From positions 7,659,001 through 7,723,000 of the forward strand of contig NZ_LT963352.1 in assembly GCF_900236475.1 (NCBI RefSeq): a stretch of 64,000 bases of DNA, written 5' to 3'. The DNA is from Streptomyces chartreusis NRRL 3882. Lineage in GTDB: Bacteria > Actinomycetota > Actinomycetes > Streptomycetales > Streptomycetaceae. Position 1 is the first letter of the stretch; the number at the start of each line of letters is the position of its first letter. The translations under genes and the position numbers were made by a program. The notes beneath the pieces were generated by a model. That model had not been told where the DNA came from. It made no database searches and worked only from the letters and a program-made list of their open reading frames with translations. This document shows positions 16,663 through 25,279 of this stretch, in pieces.

Positions 16663-17388
16663 TCAGAACGCCGGAGGCGCCTCCCGCACCTGGAACGCCT
16701 CCGCGTCCCACGTACCGTCCAGGCGCGGTGCCAGCCAGTGCGGCGCGGCCGCCCGGAAGGCGGCGGGGGACAGGGCCCCCGACCCGGCGGGAACGGAGCC
16801 CAGCAGCGGAGCCCCGGCCACGTCCGGCAGGTCCGCGACATTGCAGCGCGAGGCGAGGTCCGGCGCGGCGGGCCAGCTCCCGATCACGATCCCCGCCAGG
16901 TCCAGCCCCCGGGAGCGGAGCTCACGCGCCGTCAGCTCCGTCGTGTTCAGGGTGCCGAGCCCCGCCGACGCCACGACCAGCACCGGCGCCGACAGCAGCC
17001 GGGCCGCGTCCGCCAGGGTGCCGCCGGCCGGGTCGAACCGTACGAGCAGTCCGCCCGCGCCCTCGACCAGCACCAGATCGTGTTCGGTGGCCAGCTTGGC
17101 GGCGGCCTCCGCGACCTCGTGCGGGTGCACGGGGGCGCGACCGGCCCGGCGGGCGGCCGTGGCGGGCGCCAACGGCTCGGGATAGCGGGCGATTTCCGCC
17201 GCCGTCACGGCACCCGCGAGCCGCGCGACCTCGGCGGCGTCCCCAGGCTCGTCCGGCCGTACTCCCGTCTGCGCGGCCTTCAGCACGGCCACCGAACGGC
17301 CGGCCGCCAGCGCCGTCGCGGCCACCGCGGCGGTCACGACAGTCTTGCCGACCTCCGTGCCCGTGCCCGTGATCACCAGTACCGGCAT
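16663..17388 (-). CDS. bioD: Dethiobiotin synthetase
   Basis: BioD closes the ureido ring of dethiobiotin from 7,8-diaminononanoate, CO2 and ATP. The 241-residue product has the P-loop GTGTEVGKT at residues 8-16, the KAAQTG substrate loop (about 37-42) and VEGAGGLLV (about 110-118), all diagnostic. It starts 1 bp after the bioA stop, giving the operon bioB-bioA-bioD. Length and motifs are normal. Confidence 0.95.
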   Translation of the reverse strand: MPVLVITGTGTEVGKTVVTAAVAATALAAGRSVAVLKAAQTGVRPDEPGDAAEVARLAGAVTAAEIARYPEPLAPATAARRAGRAPVHPHEVAEAAAKLATEHDLVLVEGAGGLLVRFDPAGGTLADAARLLSAPVLVVASAGLGTLNTTELTARELRSRGLDLAGIVIGSWPAAPDLASRCNVADLPDVAGAPLLGSVPAGSGALSPAAFRAAAPHWLAPRLDGTWDAEAFQVREAPPAF

Positions 17389-17389
17389 G

Positions 17390-18670
17390 TCATCCCTCCC
17401 GTGCCGCCGCGCACACCGCCCGCGCGATCCGCGCCACGTCCGCGTCGCCCGTGACGTACGGCGGCATGGTGTAGATCAGATCGCGGAACGGCCGCAGCCA
17501 CACGCCCTCGCGTACGGCCGCCCGCGTTGCCGCCGTCATGTCCACGGCATGATCCAGCTGCACGACGCCGATGGCGCCGAGCACCCGCACGTCCTGGACG
17601 CCAGGCAGCTCCGCGGCCGCCGCGAGCCCGTCCCGCAGCCCCGTCTCGATCCGCTTGACCTCCGTGCGCCAGTCCTGGCCGAGCAGCAGCTCGATCGAGG
17701 CGCAGGCCACCGCCGCCGCCAGCGGATTGCCCATGAACGTCGGGCCGTGCGCGAGCACCGGCACCTCGCCGCGCGAGATGCCGTCGGCCACCCGCGGCGT
17801 GCACAGCGCCGCCGCCATGGTCAGATAGCCGCCGGTCAGCGCCTTGCCCACGCACATCACGTCCGGCGTCACGGCCGCGTGGTCCGCCGCGAACAGCGCG
17901 CCCGTACGGCCGAAGCCGGTCGCGATCTCGTCGAACACCAGCAGCACGTCGTGCGCGTCGCACGCCTCGCGCAGCACCCGCAGATAGGCGGGGGAGTGGA
18001 ACCGCATCCCACCCGCGCCCTGCACCACAGGCTCCACGATCACCGCGGCCAGCTCGTCGGCATGCCGCTCGATCGACGCGCGCAGCAGTTCGGCGTACGA
18101 CTCCTCGTACTCGACCGGAGGCGGACCGACGAACACCTGACGGGGCAGTACCCCGGTCCACAGCTCGTGCATCCCGCCCTCGGGATCGCACACCGACATC
18201 GGCTGCCAGGTGTCGCCGTGGTATCCGCCGCGCCAGGTCAGCAGCCGCTGCTTGCGGGGGCGGCCCAGCGAGCGCCAGTACTGGAGGCACATCTTGACCG
18301 CGACCTCGACCGACACGGACCCGGAGTCGGCGAGGAACACATGCTCCAGACCCTCGGGCGACATGTCGACAAGGAGCTTCGCCAGCCGCACGGCGGGCTC
18401 GTGCGTGAGCCCGCCGAACATCACGTGGCTCATCCGCTCCAGTTGCCCGCGCGCCGCCTCGTTCAGCACCGGGTGGTTGTAGCCGTGGATCGCCGACCAC
18501 CAGGACGCCATGCCGTCGACCAGCTCGCCCGAGCCGTCGGCGAGCCGCAGCCGCACCCCGCTCGCCGACTCCACGACGAGCGGTTCCTGCCGGCCGGGCA
18601 TCGGGCCGTACGGATGCCACACGTGCCGCCGGTCGAGCTCCAGCAGTTCGGGCACCGTCAGCTCAGGCAT
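17390..18670 (-). CDS. bioA: Adenosylmethionine-8-amino-7-oxononanoate aminotransferase
   Basis: BioA transaminates 8-amino-7-oxononanoate to 7,8-diaminononanoate with S-adenosylmethionine as donor, using PLP. The 426-residue class III aminotransferase has the BioA hallmarks HVWHPYGPM, DGMASWWSAIHGYNHP, FLADSGSVSVEVA, VFDEIATGFGRTG and the PLP-Lys region VGKALTGGYLTMAA. Its start overlaps the bioB stop by 8 bp and bioD begins 1 bp after its stop, so the three genes are tightly coupled. Confidence 0.95.
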   Translation of the reverse strand: MPELTVPELLELDRRHVWHPYGPMPGRQEPLVVESASGVRLRLADGSGELVDGMASWWSAIHGYNHPVLNEAARGQLERMSHVMFGGLTHEPAVRLAKLLVDMSPEGLEHVFLADSGSVSVEVAVKMCLQYWRSLGRPRKQRLLTWRGGYHGDTWQPMSVCDPEGGMHELWTGVLPRQVFVGPPPVEYEESYAELLRASIERHADELAAVIVEPVVQGAGGMRFHSPAYLRVLREACDAHDVLLVFDEIATGFGRTGALFAADHAAVTPDVMCVGKALTGGYLTMAAALCTPRVADGISRGEVPVLAHGPTFMGNPLAAAVACASIELLLGQDWRTEVKRIETGLRDGLAAAAELPGVQDVRVLGAIGVVQLDHAVDMTAATRAAVREGVWLRPFRDLIYTMPPYVTGDADVARIARAVCAAAREG

Positions 18671-19856
18671 TGGGCGCGAGGTCCGTTCCGGCGCCCCGGC
18701 GGCGGACGGCGACCAGGTCGGTGCGGGGCTCCGCGGCCGTACGGGGCTCGGCTGCCGTACGGGGCTCGGAGGACTCCGGGGCGGCAGCGGAACCGCAGAC
18801 TCCGCCGCCCTCGGAACCGCAGACCCCGCCGCCGTCGTGGCAGCCGCCGGCCGCGCGGTGCTCCGGCAGCGTCACCTGGTCGGTGCCCTCCACCTCGAAC
18901 CCGGCGTCCGCGATCATCTCCAGGTCGGCCTTGCCCGCCTGGCCCTCGCTGGTGAGGTAGTCGCCGAGGAAGATCGAGTTGGCCAGGTGCAGGGCGAGCG
19001 GCTGCATCGTGCGCAGATGGACCTCGCGCCCGCCCGCGATCCGCACCTCGACGTCCGGGCACACGAACCGCGTCATGGCCAGGATCCGCAGGCACCGCTG
19101 CGGGGTCAGGTTCCACTCCTTGCCGAGCGGGGTGCCCTCGAACGGGATCAGGAAGTTGACCGGAACCGAGTCCGGGTCCAGCTCGCGCAGCGAGAAGACG
19201 ACGTCGACCAGGTCCTCGTCCGACTCGCCCATGCCGGCGATCAGCCCGGAGCAGGCGGACAGCCCTGCCGCATGGGCCTTCTCGACGGTGTCCACGCGGT
19301 CGGCGTAGGTGTGGGTGGTCGTGATCTCCCCGTACGTCGCCTCGGACGTGTTGAGGTTGTGGTTGTAGGCGTCGGCGCCCGCCTCGCGCAGCCGCTCGGC
19401 CTGTCCGTCGGAGAGCAGCCCGAGGCACGCGCACACCTCGACGCCCTCGTTGTTCTCCTTGATGGCCTTGATCGTCTCGGAGACCCGGTCCACGTCCCGG
19501 TCGGTCGGGCCGCGCCCGCTGGCCACCAGGCACACCCGCTTGGCGCCTCCGGCGACCCCGGCGGCGGCCGCATCGGAGGCCTGGTCGGGTTTGAGCCAGG
19601 TGTACTTCAGGATCCCGGTCCGGGAGCCGAGTCGCTGCGAACAGTAGGAGCAGTCCTCGGGACACAGGCCGGACTTCAGGTTGACGAGATAGTTGAGTTT
19701 CACCCGCCGGCCGAACCAGTGCCGGCGCACCTTCCCGGCCGCGGCCACCACATCGAGCAGGTCGTCGTCGGACGTGGCGAGGACGGCCAGCGCCTCTTCG
19801 CGGGTCGGCAGTTCGCGCCGAAGCCCCTTGTCCACCAGCGTGTTCAGCAGGTCCAT
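18663..19856 (-). CDS. bioB: Biotin synthase with unusual C-terminal tail
   Basis: BioB is a radical-SAM enzyme that inserts sulfur into dethiobiotin. The 4Fe-4S motif CPEDCSYC lies at residues 65-72, and YNHNLNTSEATYGEITTTHTY with later FLIPFEGTPL are diagnostic. The product is 397 residues, about 50 more than E. coli BioB, because of a tail after residue 333 that holds repeats (GGGVCGSE twice, RTAAEP twice) and extra cysteines. The ATG at 19856 is chosen by family alignment, with AGGA 9 nt upstream. It is the first gene of bioBAD, divergent from bioF. Confidence 0.95.
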   Translation of the reverse strand: MDLLNTLVDKGLRRELPTREEALAVLATSDDDLLDVVAAAGKVRRHWFGRRVKLNYLVNLKSGLCPEDCSYCSQRLGSRTGILKYTWLKPDQASDAAAAGVAGGAKRVCLVASGRGPTDRDVDRVSETIKAIKENNEGVEVCACLGLLSDGQAERLREAGADAYNHNLNTSEATYGEITTTHTYADRVDTVEKAHAAGLSACSGLIAGMGESDEDLVDVVFSLRELDPDSVPVNFLIPFEGTPLGKEWNLTPQRCLRILAMTRFVCPDVEVRIAGGREVHLRTMQPLALHLANSIFLGDYLTSEGQAGKADLEMIADAGFEVEGTDQVTLPEHRAAGGCHDGGGVCGSEGGGVCGSAAAPESSEPRTAAEPRTAAEPRTDLVAVRRRGAGTDLAPNA

Positions 19857-19924
19857 GGGAGCCGATCCTGTCGTACGGAGCCGCCCGCGGCCAAGGAGAG
19901 TTCGTACAACAGAGGCGCTTCGAG

Positions 19925-19942
19925 GTGTGGGTATTGCCACAC
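19925..19942. promoter_or_regulatory. Inverted repeat in the bioB/bioF divergent promoter
   Basis: GTGTGG and CCACAC, 6 nt apart, lie between the divergent bioB and bioF genes, 82 bp before bioF and 69 bp before bioB. It is a candidate operator for a biotin repressor; it does not match any operator consensus I can name with confidence. Confidence 0.45.
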
Positions 19943-20006
19943 ACTGACCTGCTGGTGGGCCCGCTAGTGTCTGTGCACTGCCTACAAATTCCCCGGAGGA
20001 CCCCCC

Positions 20007-21134
20007 ATGGCGTTCGGCTGGATCGACGAGCAGGCGCGGCTGCGCCGTCGCGCCGGACTCGTACGGACACTGCGCCCCCGTCCGGCCGTTTCACCGCTCC
20101 TCGACCTGGCGAGCAACGACTACCTGGGACTGGCCCGCCATCCCGAGGTCACCGAGGGTGCGGCCCGTGCCGCGCGGCTCTGGGGCGGCGGCTCGACCGG
20201 CTCCCGGCTCGTCACCGGCAGCACCGAACTGCACGCCGAACTCGAACGGGAACTGGCCGATTTCTGCGGTGTCGAGGCGGCCCTCGTCTTCTCCTCCGGC
20301 TACGCGGCCAACCTCGCGGCGGTCACCGCGCTGGCCCCGCACGGCTCCCTCATCGTCTCCGACGCGGGCAACCACGCCTCGCTCATCGACGGCTGCCGGC
20401 TGGCCCGCGGCACCACACAGGTGGTGGCGCACGCCGAGCCGGAGGCCGTGCGCAAGGCGCTGCACACGCACGGGGGCACGGCGATCACCGTGTCCGACAC
20501 GGTCTTCTCGGTCGACGGCGACGCGGCCCCGCTCGCCGCGCTCGCCGAGGCGTGCCGGGAGCACGGCGCGGGTCTGGTGGTGGACGACGCCCACGGCCTG
20601 GGCGTCCTCGGTGACGGCGGCCGCGGCGCCCCGCACGCGGCGGGGCTCGCGGGCGCCGACGACGTCGTCGTGACGGTCACGCTGTCCAAGTCGCTCGGCA
20701 GTCAGGGCGGAGCCGTCCTCGGCCCGGCCCGGGTGATCGACCACTTGGTCAACGCGGCACGGACGTTCATCTTCGACACGGGTCTCGCCCCCGCGGCGGC
20801 GGGGGCGGCCCTGTCGGCACTGCGGCTGCTGCGCCGCGAGCCGGAGCGCGCGGCTCGGGTCCGCGCGGTGGCGGGCGAGTTGCACGCACGCCTGACCGCC
20901 GCGGGTCTGGAAGCGGTACGTCCGGACGCCGCGGTGGTCTCGGTGCGGGCGCCCTCTCCCGAGGACGCCGTGCGCTGGGCGGCCGGGTGCCGCGCGGCGG
21001 GCCTGGCCGTGGGCTGCTTCCGTCCTCCTTCCGTGCCCGACGGCATCTCACGGCTCAGGCTGACCGCCCGCGCGGACCTGACCGCGGAACAGATCGAACG
21101 CGCTGTACGACTGATCGGCGAGACGCGGCCATGA
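20007..21134 (+). CDS. bioF: 8-amino-7-oxononanoate synthase
   Basis: BioF condenses pimeloyl-CoA or pimeloyl-ACP with alanine (PLP-dependent), the first committed step of the ring-forming pathway. The 375-residue protein has SNDYLGLARHPEV, GGGSTGSRLVTGSTELHAELE, VVDDAHGLGVLG and the PLP-lysine segment TVTLSKSLGSQGG. GGAGG lies 7 nt before the ATG. It is divergent from bioBAD. No bioC, bioH or bioW is nearby. Confidence 0.95.
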   Translation: MAFGWIDEQARLRRRAGLVRTLRPRPAVSPLLDLASNDYLGLARHPEVTEGAARAARLWGGGSTGSRLVTGSTELHAELERELADFCGVEAALVFSSGYAANLAAVTALAPHGSLIVSDAGNHASLIDGCRLARGTTQVVAHAEPEAVRKALHTHGGTAITVSDTVFSVDGDAAPLAALAEACREHGAGLVVDDAHGLGVLGDGGRGAPHAAGLAGADDVVVTVTLSKSLGSQGGAVLGPARVIDHLVNAARTFIFDTGLAPAAAGAALSALRLLRREPERAARVRAVAGELHARLTAAGLEAVRPDAAVVSVRAPSPEDAVRWAAGCRAAGLAVGCFRPPSVPDGISRLRLTARADLTAEQIERAVRLIGETRP

Positions 21135-21197
21135 GTCGGCGTGACACGGCCGTGCGTCGCTCGACGACGGACTGATCAGGAGTGGTTCGGATGCGGC

Positions 21198-21428
21198 TCA
21201 GATGCGGTCGACCGCGGCCGTGAACTCCGTCCAGCTCCTCCGTGAGAAGAGCAGTGCGGGCCCGGCCGGGTCCTTGGAGTCGCGCACGGCGAGCAGTCCG
21301 GCCCAGGGCGGGGCGGCCGGACACGCGGTCTCGACGCAGTTGTTCGCGCCGGTGCTGTAGCTGCTGCGCAACCACCGCACACCGTGCAGTTCGATGCTTG
21401 AGGGGACGTGACGAGGCAGTGCACGCAT
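21198..21428 (-). CDS. DUF397 domain protein
   Basis: A 76-residue member of the DUF397 family, common in Streptomyces next to XRE regulators. The family pattern is clear: WLRSSYSTGANNCVETA, then LLAVRDSKDPAGPAL and SWTEFTAAV. AAGGAGG overlaps the stop codon of the upstream XRE gene and lies 4 nt before this ATG, so the genes are coupled. Such pairs act in developmental or antibiotic regulation (the WhiJ/AbaA-type arrangement), but this one has no known target. Confidence 0.9.
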   Translation of the reverse strand: MRALPRHVPSSIELHGVRWLRSSYSTGANNCVETACPAAPPWAGLLAVRDSKDPAGPALLFSRRSWTEFTAAVDRI

Positions 21429-21437
21429 GGTGCCTCC

Positions 21438-22298
21438 TTACGCGCCGGCGGCTGTCCCGGCGATGAAATCCAACGAGTCCTCGGGCGAAAGGGCGTGGAT
21501 CTGAAGGGCGTTGAAGGCCTCCGTGTAGGCCCGGAGGTCTTCTTTCCGTTCGAGGTAGAGGCTACTCGTCAAGTGGTCGAGAACAACAACATCCAGATCA
21601 GATGTGCTCGAAAATGAGAAAATAACGAAAGGGCCGGTGACTCCGATGTGCGCCCCGGCGGCGAACGGCAGCACCTGGAGCCGCACTTGGGGCAGCCGCG
21701 CCGCCTCGACCAGCCGTTCCAGCTGCCGGGCCATCACCCCGGGCCCGCCCACCTCCCGCCGCAGCACCGCCTCGTCCAGGACGGCGCTCAGTTCCAGCGG
21801 CGGATCCGCGCGCAGCACGTCCTGCCGGGCCAGACGCACCTCGACCAGCGTGTCGAGCCGGTCCTCCGGCAGCCCCTCCACCGCGGCCTTCGTCACCGCA
21901 CGGGCGTACTCGGGCGTCTGGAGCAGCCCCGGGACGACCGTGGTCTCCAGCGTGCGCATCGCGCCGGCCTGTGACTCCAGGCTGATGAAGTCCCGGTAGG
22001 TCGGCGGCAGCACCCCGCGGTAGGCGTGCCACCAGTGGGTCCGCCCGCCACTGTCCTCGGACCCCGCCAACACCATGAGCAACTCGCGCAGTTGAGCGTC
22101 CGCCACGGCGTACGCGTCGAGAAGTAACCGCACATCGGCCGGTTTCACCCCGCTCGTGCCCGTCTCGATACGGCTGACCTTCGACTGGTGCCAGCCCACC
22201 AGCCGGGCCGCCTCACCACTGGTGAGCCCCGCCGAGGTGCGCAGCGCGCGAAGTTCGGCGCCCAGTTTCCGGCGGCGCACCGCGGGACCGTGCTGCAT
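21438..22298 (-). CDS. XRE-family regulator with DUF5753 domain
   Basis: A 286-residue protein. The N-terminal helix-turn-helix (LRALRTSAGLTSGEAARLVG then SKVSRIETG) spans about residues 15-60 and the remainder is the DUF5753 domain typical of Streptomyces regulators (ETTVVPGLLQTPEYARA, RQDVLRADPPLELSAVLDEA, QLQVLPFAAGAH-like). It is cotranscribed with the DUF397 gene and divergent from an anti-sigma-like ATPase gene. These three make a standard regulatory set of the genus. Confidence 0.92.
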   Translation of the reverse strand: MQHGPAVRRRKLGAELRALRTSAGLTSGEAARLVGWHQSKVSRIETGTSGVKPADVRLLLDAYAVADAQLRELLMVLAGSEDSGGRTHWWHAYRGVLPPTYRDFISLESQAGAMRTLETTVVPGLLQTPEYARAVTKAAVEGLPEDRLDTLVEVRLARQDVLRADPPLELSAVLDEAVLRREVGGPGVMARQLERLVEAARLPQVRLQVLPFAAGAHIGVTGPFVIFSFSSTSDLDVVVLDHLTSSLYLERKEDLRAYTEAFNALQIHALSPEDSLDFIAGTAAGA

Positions 22299-22373
22299 GG
22301 GTTACTCCTTACTCCTTCCGAGCCACCCAAATACGGTCTCGCGTCGCAGAGTTCACCGCTTTGAGCGACAGAT

Positions 22374-22383
22374 ATATGCATAT
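22374..22383. promoter_or_regulatory. AT-rich palindrome in the XRE/ATPase intergenic region
   Basis: ATATGCATAT is a perfect palindrome in an unusually AT-rich patch between two divergent genes (22299-22511). It may be a regulator site, perhaps for the XRE protein itself. Confidence 0.3.
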
Positions 22384-22511
22384 CTTGGTGGATCGCCGCC
22401 CTTCCGGGGTGTTCTGGTGGCACTCTGGCGACGAAGCACCAGTCCGGGACCGTACTCGAACCTTCCGCTCCGTGTCGGACTGCGGTCCCGTGGGAAAGGG
22501 ACGACGTCGCC

Positions 22512-22970
22512 ATGGCAGACCATTTGGAAGCATCCGTCACTCTGCCGAGCGATCCCGCCTCGGTCTCCGCAGCGCGCGCCTACGTGGTGGGCACGCTGGC
22601 GGAGTGGGGCCTGCCGGCGGACACGGAAGTGTCCGACACCATCCGGCTCATCATCTCCGAACTCGCGACCAACGCCGTCCAGCACACGTTCGGACAGTCG
22701 CCCACCTTCACGGTGGACGTCGAACTCGACCGCGACGAACACCTGCGCATCGGCGTCACGGACAGCCACCCGCGATTCCCCAGACGCCTGCCCGCCGCCG
22801 TCCAGCAGGACAACGGGCGCGGCCTCGTCATCATCCGCTGGCTGACCGCGGAATGCGGCGGCAGGCTCAGGATCCGCCGCACCCGCGAGGGCGGCAAGAC
22901 CATCTCGATCGAACTCCCGTGGACCGTCCCGGTCCAGCCCGTGACGGCTGCGGGGCAGCAGGAGCCGTGA
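22512..22970 (+). CDS. Anti-sigma-factor-like HATPase (SpoIIAB/RsbW type)
   Basis: A 152-residue GHKL ATPase of the HATPase_c_2 kind. The N-box is LIISELATNAVQHTFG (about residues 52-67), the G1 box is IGVTDSHPRFPRR and the G2 box DNGRGLVIIRWL. Such proteins act as anti-sigma kinases or their relatives. It is divergent from the XRE/DUF397 pair, the usual genus arrangement. The gene converges on lysR, with only 2 bp between the stop codons. Confidence 0.88.
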   Translation: MADHLEASVTLPSDPASVSAARAYVVGTLAEWGLPADTEVSDTIRLIISELATNAVQHTFGQSPTFTVDVELDRDEHLRIGVTDSHPRFPRRLPAAVQQDNGRGLVIIRWLTAECGGRLRIRRTREGGKTISIELPWTVPVQPVTAAGQQEP

Positions 22971-22972
22971 TC

Positions 22973-23899
22973 TCACCGCATCTCTGACGCGTGCCGCGCG
23001 CGGCCGAACGCCCCGCGCAACAGGGCCCGGAAGGCCTCCACGGCAGGCGCCGCCTCCTCGCCCCGGTAGGCGACCGAGATCGTACGGCGCAATTCGCCCG
23101 CCCCGAGCGGGCGCACCCCGACCGGCGTGACCGATGTCCGCGCCACCATCTCCGGTACGACGCCCACCCCGAGCCCCGCGCTGACCAGTGCGCACACCAG
23201 CGCATAGCCGGGTGTCGAGACCAGGACCGACGGGCTGGCCCCGGCCCGCGCCAGCGCCGCCTCCACACCCTGCCGGGAAGGATGTTCCGGCGCCATGCTG
23301 ATCAGCGGCTGACCTGCCAGTTCCGTCAAGGGAAGCCTGGACGTGCCGTCGGCGAGGGCATGACCCGGGGCGGTCACCAGAACCAGCTCCTCCACCAGGA
23401 CCGGCTCCAAGCGGACGGAAGCGGGGAGCGAGAGGGCGTCGGCGGGCTCGTACGTGTGCGTCAGGGCCAGGTCGATGTCACCGGCGGCCACGGCCATGAC
23501 ACCGGTCGGCGGTTCGTGGTCGGCGACGGACAGCTCCACATCCGGGTGAGCCCGGCGGAACGCGCTCAGTACCGGCGGCAGCAGATGGATGCCCGCCGTC
23601 TGGAACGTCCCGAGCCTCAGGACGCCGCCCGACAGACCGGCCAGCCGGGCCAGTTCATGACGGGCCCGCTCCAACTCGTCGAGCACGCGCCGGGCCCGTG
23701 CCACCAGCAGCTCGCCCGCGCCCGTCAGCCGCGCCCCGCGGTGATGCCGGACCAGCAGCGCCGAGCCGGCCTCCCGCTCCAGCTTGGCCAGTTGCTGGGA
23801 GAGCGCGGGCGGGGTGTAACCGAGGCGCTCGGCCGCCCGGGTGATGGACCCGGCCTCCGCGACGGCGACCAGAGCCGCGAGCCGGGTCGGGTCGTACAT
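22973..23899 (-). CDS. LysR-family transcriptional regulator
   Basis: A 308-residue LTTR with the N-terminal helix-turn-helix (AEAGSITRAAERLGYTPPAL, about residues 14-33, then SQQLAKLERE) and a periplasmic-binding-like effector domain. The ATG at 23899 has GGAGG 8 nt upstream. It is divergent from a LysE-family exporter, a classic pairing in which the LTTR activates export of an amino acid or related compound. The 92-bp intergenic region would hold its sites, but no clear T-N11-A box was picked out. Confidence 0.88.
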   Translation of the reverse strand: MYDPTRLAALVAVAEAGSITRAAERLGYTPPALSQQLAKLEREAGSALLVRHHRGARLTGAGELLVARARRVLDELERARHELARLAGLSGGVLRLGTFQTAGIHLLPPVLSAFRRAHPDVELSVADHEPPTGVMAVAAGDIDLALTHTYEPADALSLPASVRLEPVLVEELVLVTAPGHALADGTSRLPLTELAGQPLISMAPEHPSRQGVEAALARAGASPSVLVSTPGYALVCALVSAGLGVGVVPEMVARTSVTPVGVRPLGAGELRRTISVAYRGEEAAPAVEAFRALLRGAFGRARHASEMR

Positions 23900-23991
23900 G
23901 CCGCTGACCTCCACAGACCAAAGCGATGCTTAAGGCTTCCTCAGGATATTCGACATACCTGCTGAAGGCCCTGGTCCGGCAGGCTGGCCGC

Positions 23992-24621
23992 ATGGACGCA
24001 CAACTCATCGCCTTCACCGGGGTGGCGGCGGGCATGGTCGCGATGCCGGGCGCCGACTTCACGGTGGTCGTGCGCAACGCCCTGGTCTCCCGCCGGGCCG
24101 GCGTGGCCTGCGCGCTCGGCATCGCGGGCGGGCTGCTCCTGCACACCGCGCTGGCCGTTGCGGGGGTCGCCGCGGTCCTGGCCGCCGTGCCCGCGCTGTT
24201 CCGGGCGCTCCAGCTGCTGGGCGGCGGCTACGTCCTGTACCTGGGAGCGCGGACGCTGTGGTCACTGCGCGGGCACCGTGCCGTGGTCGCCGAAACCACG
24301 GGGACCGCTTCGTCCGCCGTGCGTCCCTTGCGGCAGGGCTTCGTCACGAACGCCCTGAACCCGAAGGCGCCCATCACCTTCCTCAGCCTGCTGCCGCAGT
24401 TCGTGCCCGCGAGCGGTCCCGCGCTGCCCCGGACGCTGCTGCTGGCGCTGATCGTGGTGGTCCTCGCCCTGCTGTGGTTCCCGGCCGTGGCGCTGCTGGT
24501 GGACCGACTCGGCCGCCGGCTGCGGGAGCCGCGTGCCGCGCGGGCCGTCGAGGGGGTCACCGGGGCCGCGCTGACGCTTCTCGGCGTGCTGCTCCTTCTC
24601 GAACCCCTGAGGGCTGCCTGA
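23992..24621 (+). CDS. LysE/RhtB-family amino acid exporter
   Basis: A 209-residue membrane protein with six predicted helices. Conserved features are the N-terminal GVAAGMVAMPGADFTVVVRNAL, GGGYVLYLGARTLW, and RQGFVTNALNPKAPITFLSLLPQFV, which is the LysE signature. The ATG at 23992 gives the usual family length; the open frame extends 22 codons upstream. It is divergent from lysR. The 3' end overlaps the convergent DUF6328 gene by 65 bp. Confidence 0.9.
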   Translation: MDAQLIAFTGVAAGMVAMPGADFTVVVRNALVSRRAGVACALGIAGGLLLHTALAVAGVAAVLAAVPALFRALQLLGGGYVLYLGARTLWSLRGHRAVVAETTGTASSAVRPLRQGFVTNALNPKAPITFLSLLPQFVPASGPALPRTLLLALIVVVLALLWFPAVALLVDRLGRRLREPRAARAVEGVTGAALTLLGVLLLLEPLRAA

Positions 24622-25198
24622 TCGTGCCGCGCGGCGGTGCGGGGATCCGGACGGGACCCCGGGACGCAGGCTCCTCGCTGGTGGCTTGCGGCCGTCCGGG
24701 GCTGCCCTGCGTCTCGTCGCGCAGCCCCGCTCGCCGCACCAGCCGGGGGAGCAGCCCCCACAGACCGACGCAGACCAGGAACGTCGCCGCGCCCGCGGCG
24801 ATGCCGCCGGCCCGACTGGTCGTCACATCGACCACCAGCAGGACCGAACCGCTGAAGGCGAACACCAGAACGATCAGACCGGTGGTGGCCAGTCGTGAGG
24901 AGACCTGCACGATGCGCGGCTTGGCGCCCTGCTGGAAGAGCGAGCGGTGCAGCGCGGCCGGCGCGGTGAACAGGGCCGCGGCCAGGACCGCCAGCAGCAG
25001 CGTGATGACGTAGGTGACGCGCTGGACCGTGTCGAGGGACGTGAAGCGCGAGGTGAACGCGAGCGACAGCAGGAACGCGAAGAGGATCTGTACGCCCGTC
25101 TGGGTGACCCGGAGCTCCTGGAGCAGCTCGACGAAGTTCCGGTCGGCGCGTTGCAGCGGAGTCTCGCCGCGCGCGGTGCAGGGACGGTGCTCGGCCAT
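24557..25198 (-). CDS. DUF6328 membrane protein with extended tail
   Basis: The first 160 residues match DUF6328, an actinobacterial membrane family: NFVELLQELRVTQTGVQILF, FLLSLAFTSRFT and LLLAVLAAALFTAPAALHR, with four predicted helices. The 213-residue product is longer than the family norm of about 160; the last 50 residues (RDETQGSPGRPQATSEE...) are low-complexity, polar, and run antisense to the end of the LysE gene. The family function is unknown. The tail may come from a lost stop codon or a frameshift. Confidence 0.82.
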   Translation of the reverse strand: MAEHRPCTARGETPLQRADRNFVELLQELRVTQTGVQILFAFLLSLAFTSRFTSLDTVQRVTYVITLLLAVLAAALFTAPAALHRSLFQQGAKPRIVQVSSRLATTGLIVLVFAFSGSVLLVVDVTTSRAGGIAAGAATFLVCVGLWGLLPRLVRRAGLRDETQGSPGRPQATSEEPASRGPVRIPAPPRGTIRQPSGVREGAARREASARPR

Positions 25199-25232
25199 GG
25201 GGGACGGGTAACCACTTGAGGCCGTGTCACGC

Positions 25233-25275
25233 CCCGGCGTGCGGCGGCGCGTCAGGGACGCCGCCGCACGCCGGG
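25233..25275 (-). terminator. 17-bp perfect hairpin after the NlpC/P60 gene
   Basis: Arms CCCGGCGTGCGGCGGCG and its exact complement are separated by 9 nt. The hairpin starts 4 nt after the NlpC/P60 stop codon and has no T-run, typical of strong Streptomyces terminators. Confidence 0.75.
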
Positions 25276-25279
25276 CGGA

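Noticed and set aside
23900..23991. A LysR T-N11-A site in the lysR-lysE gap
   Set aside because: Several weak matches exist and none has a clear inverted repeat, so none was listed.
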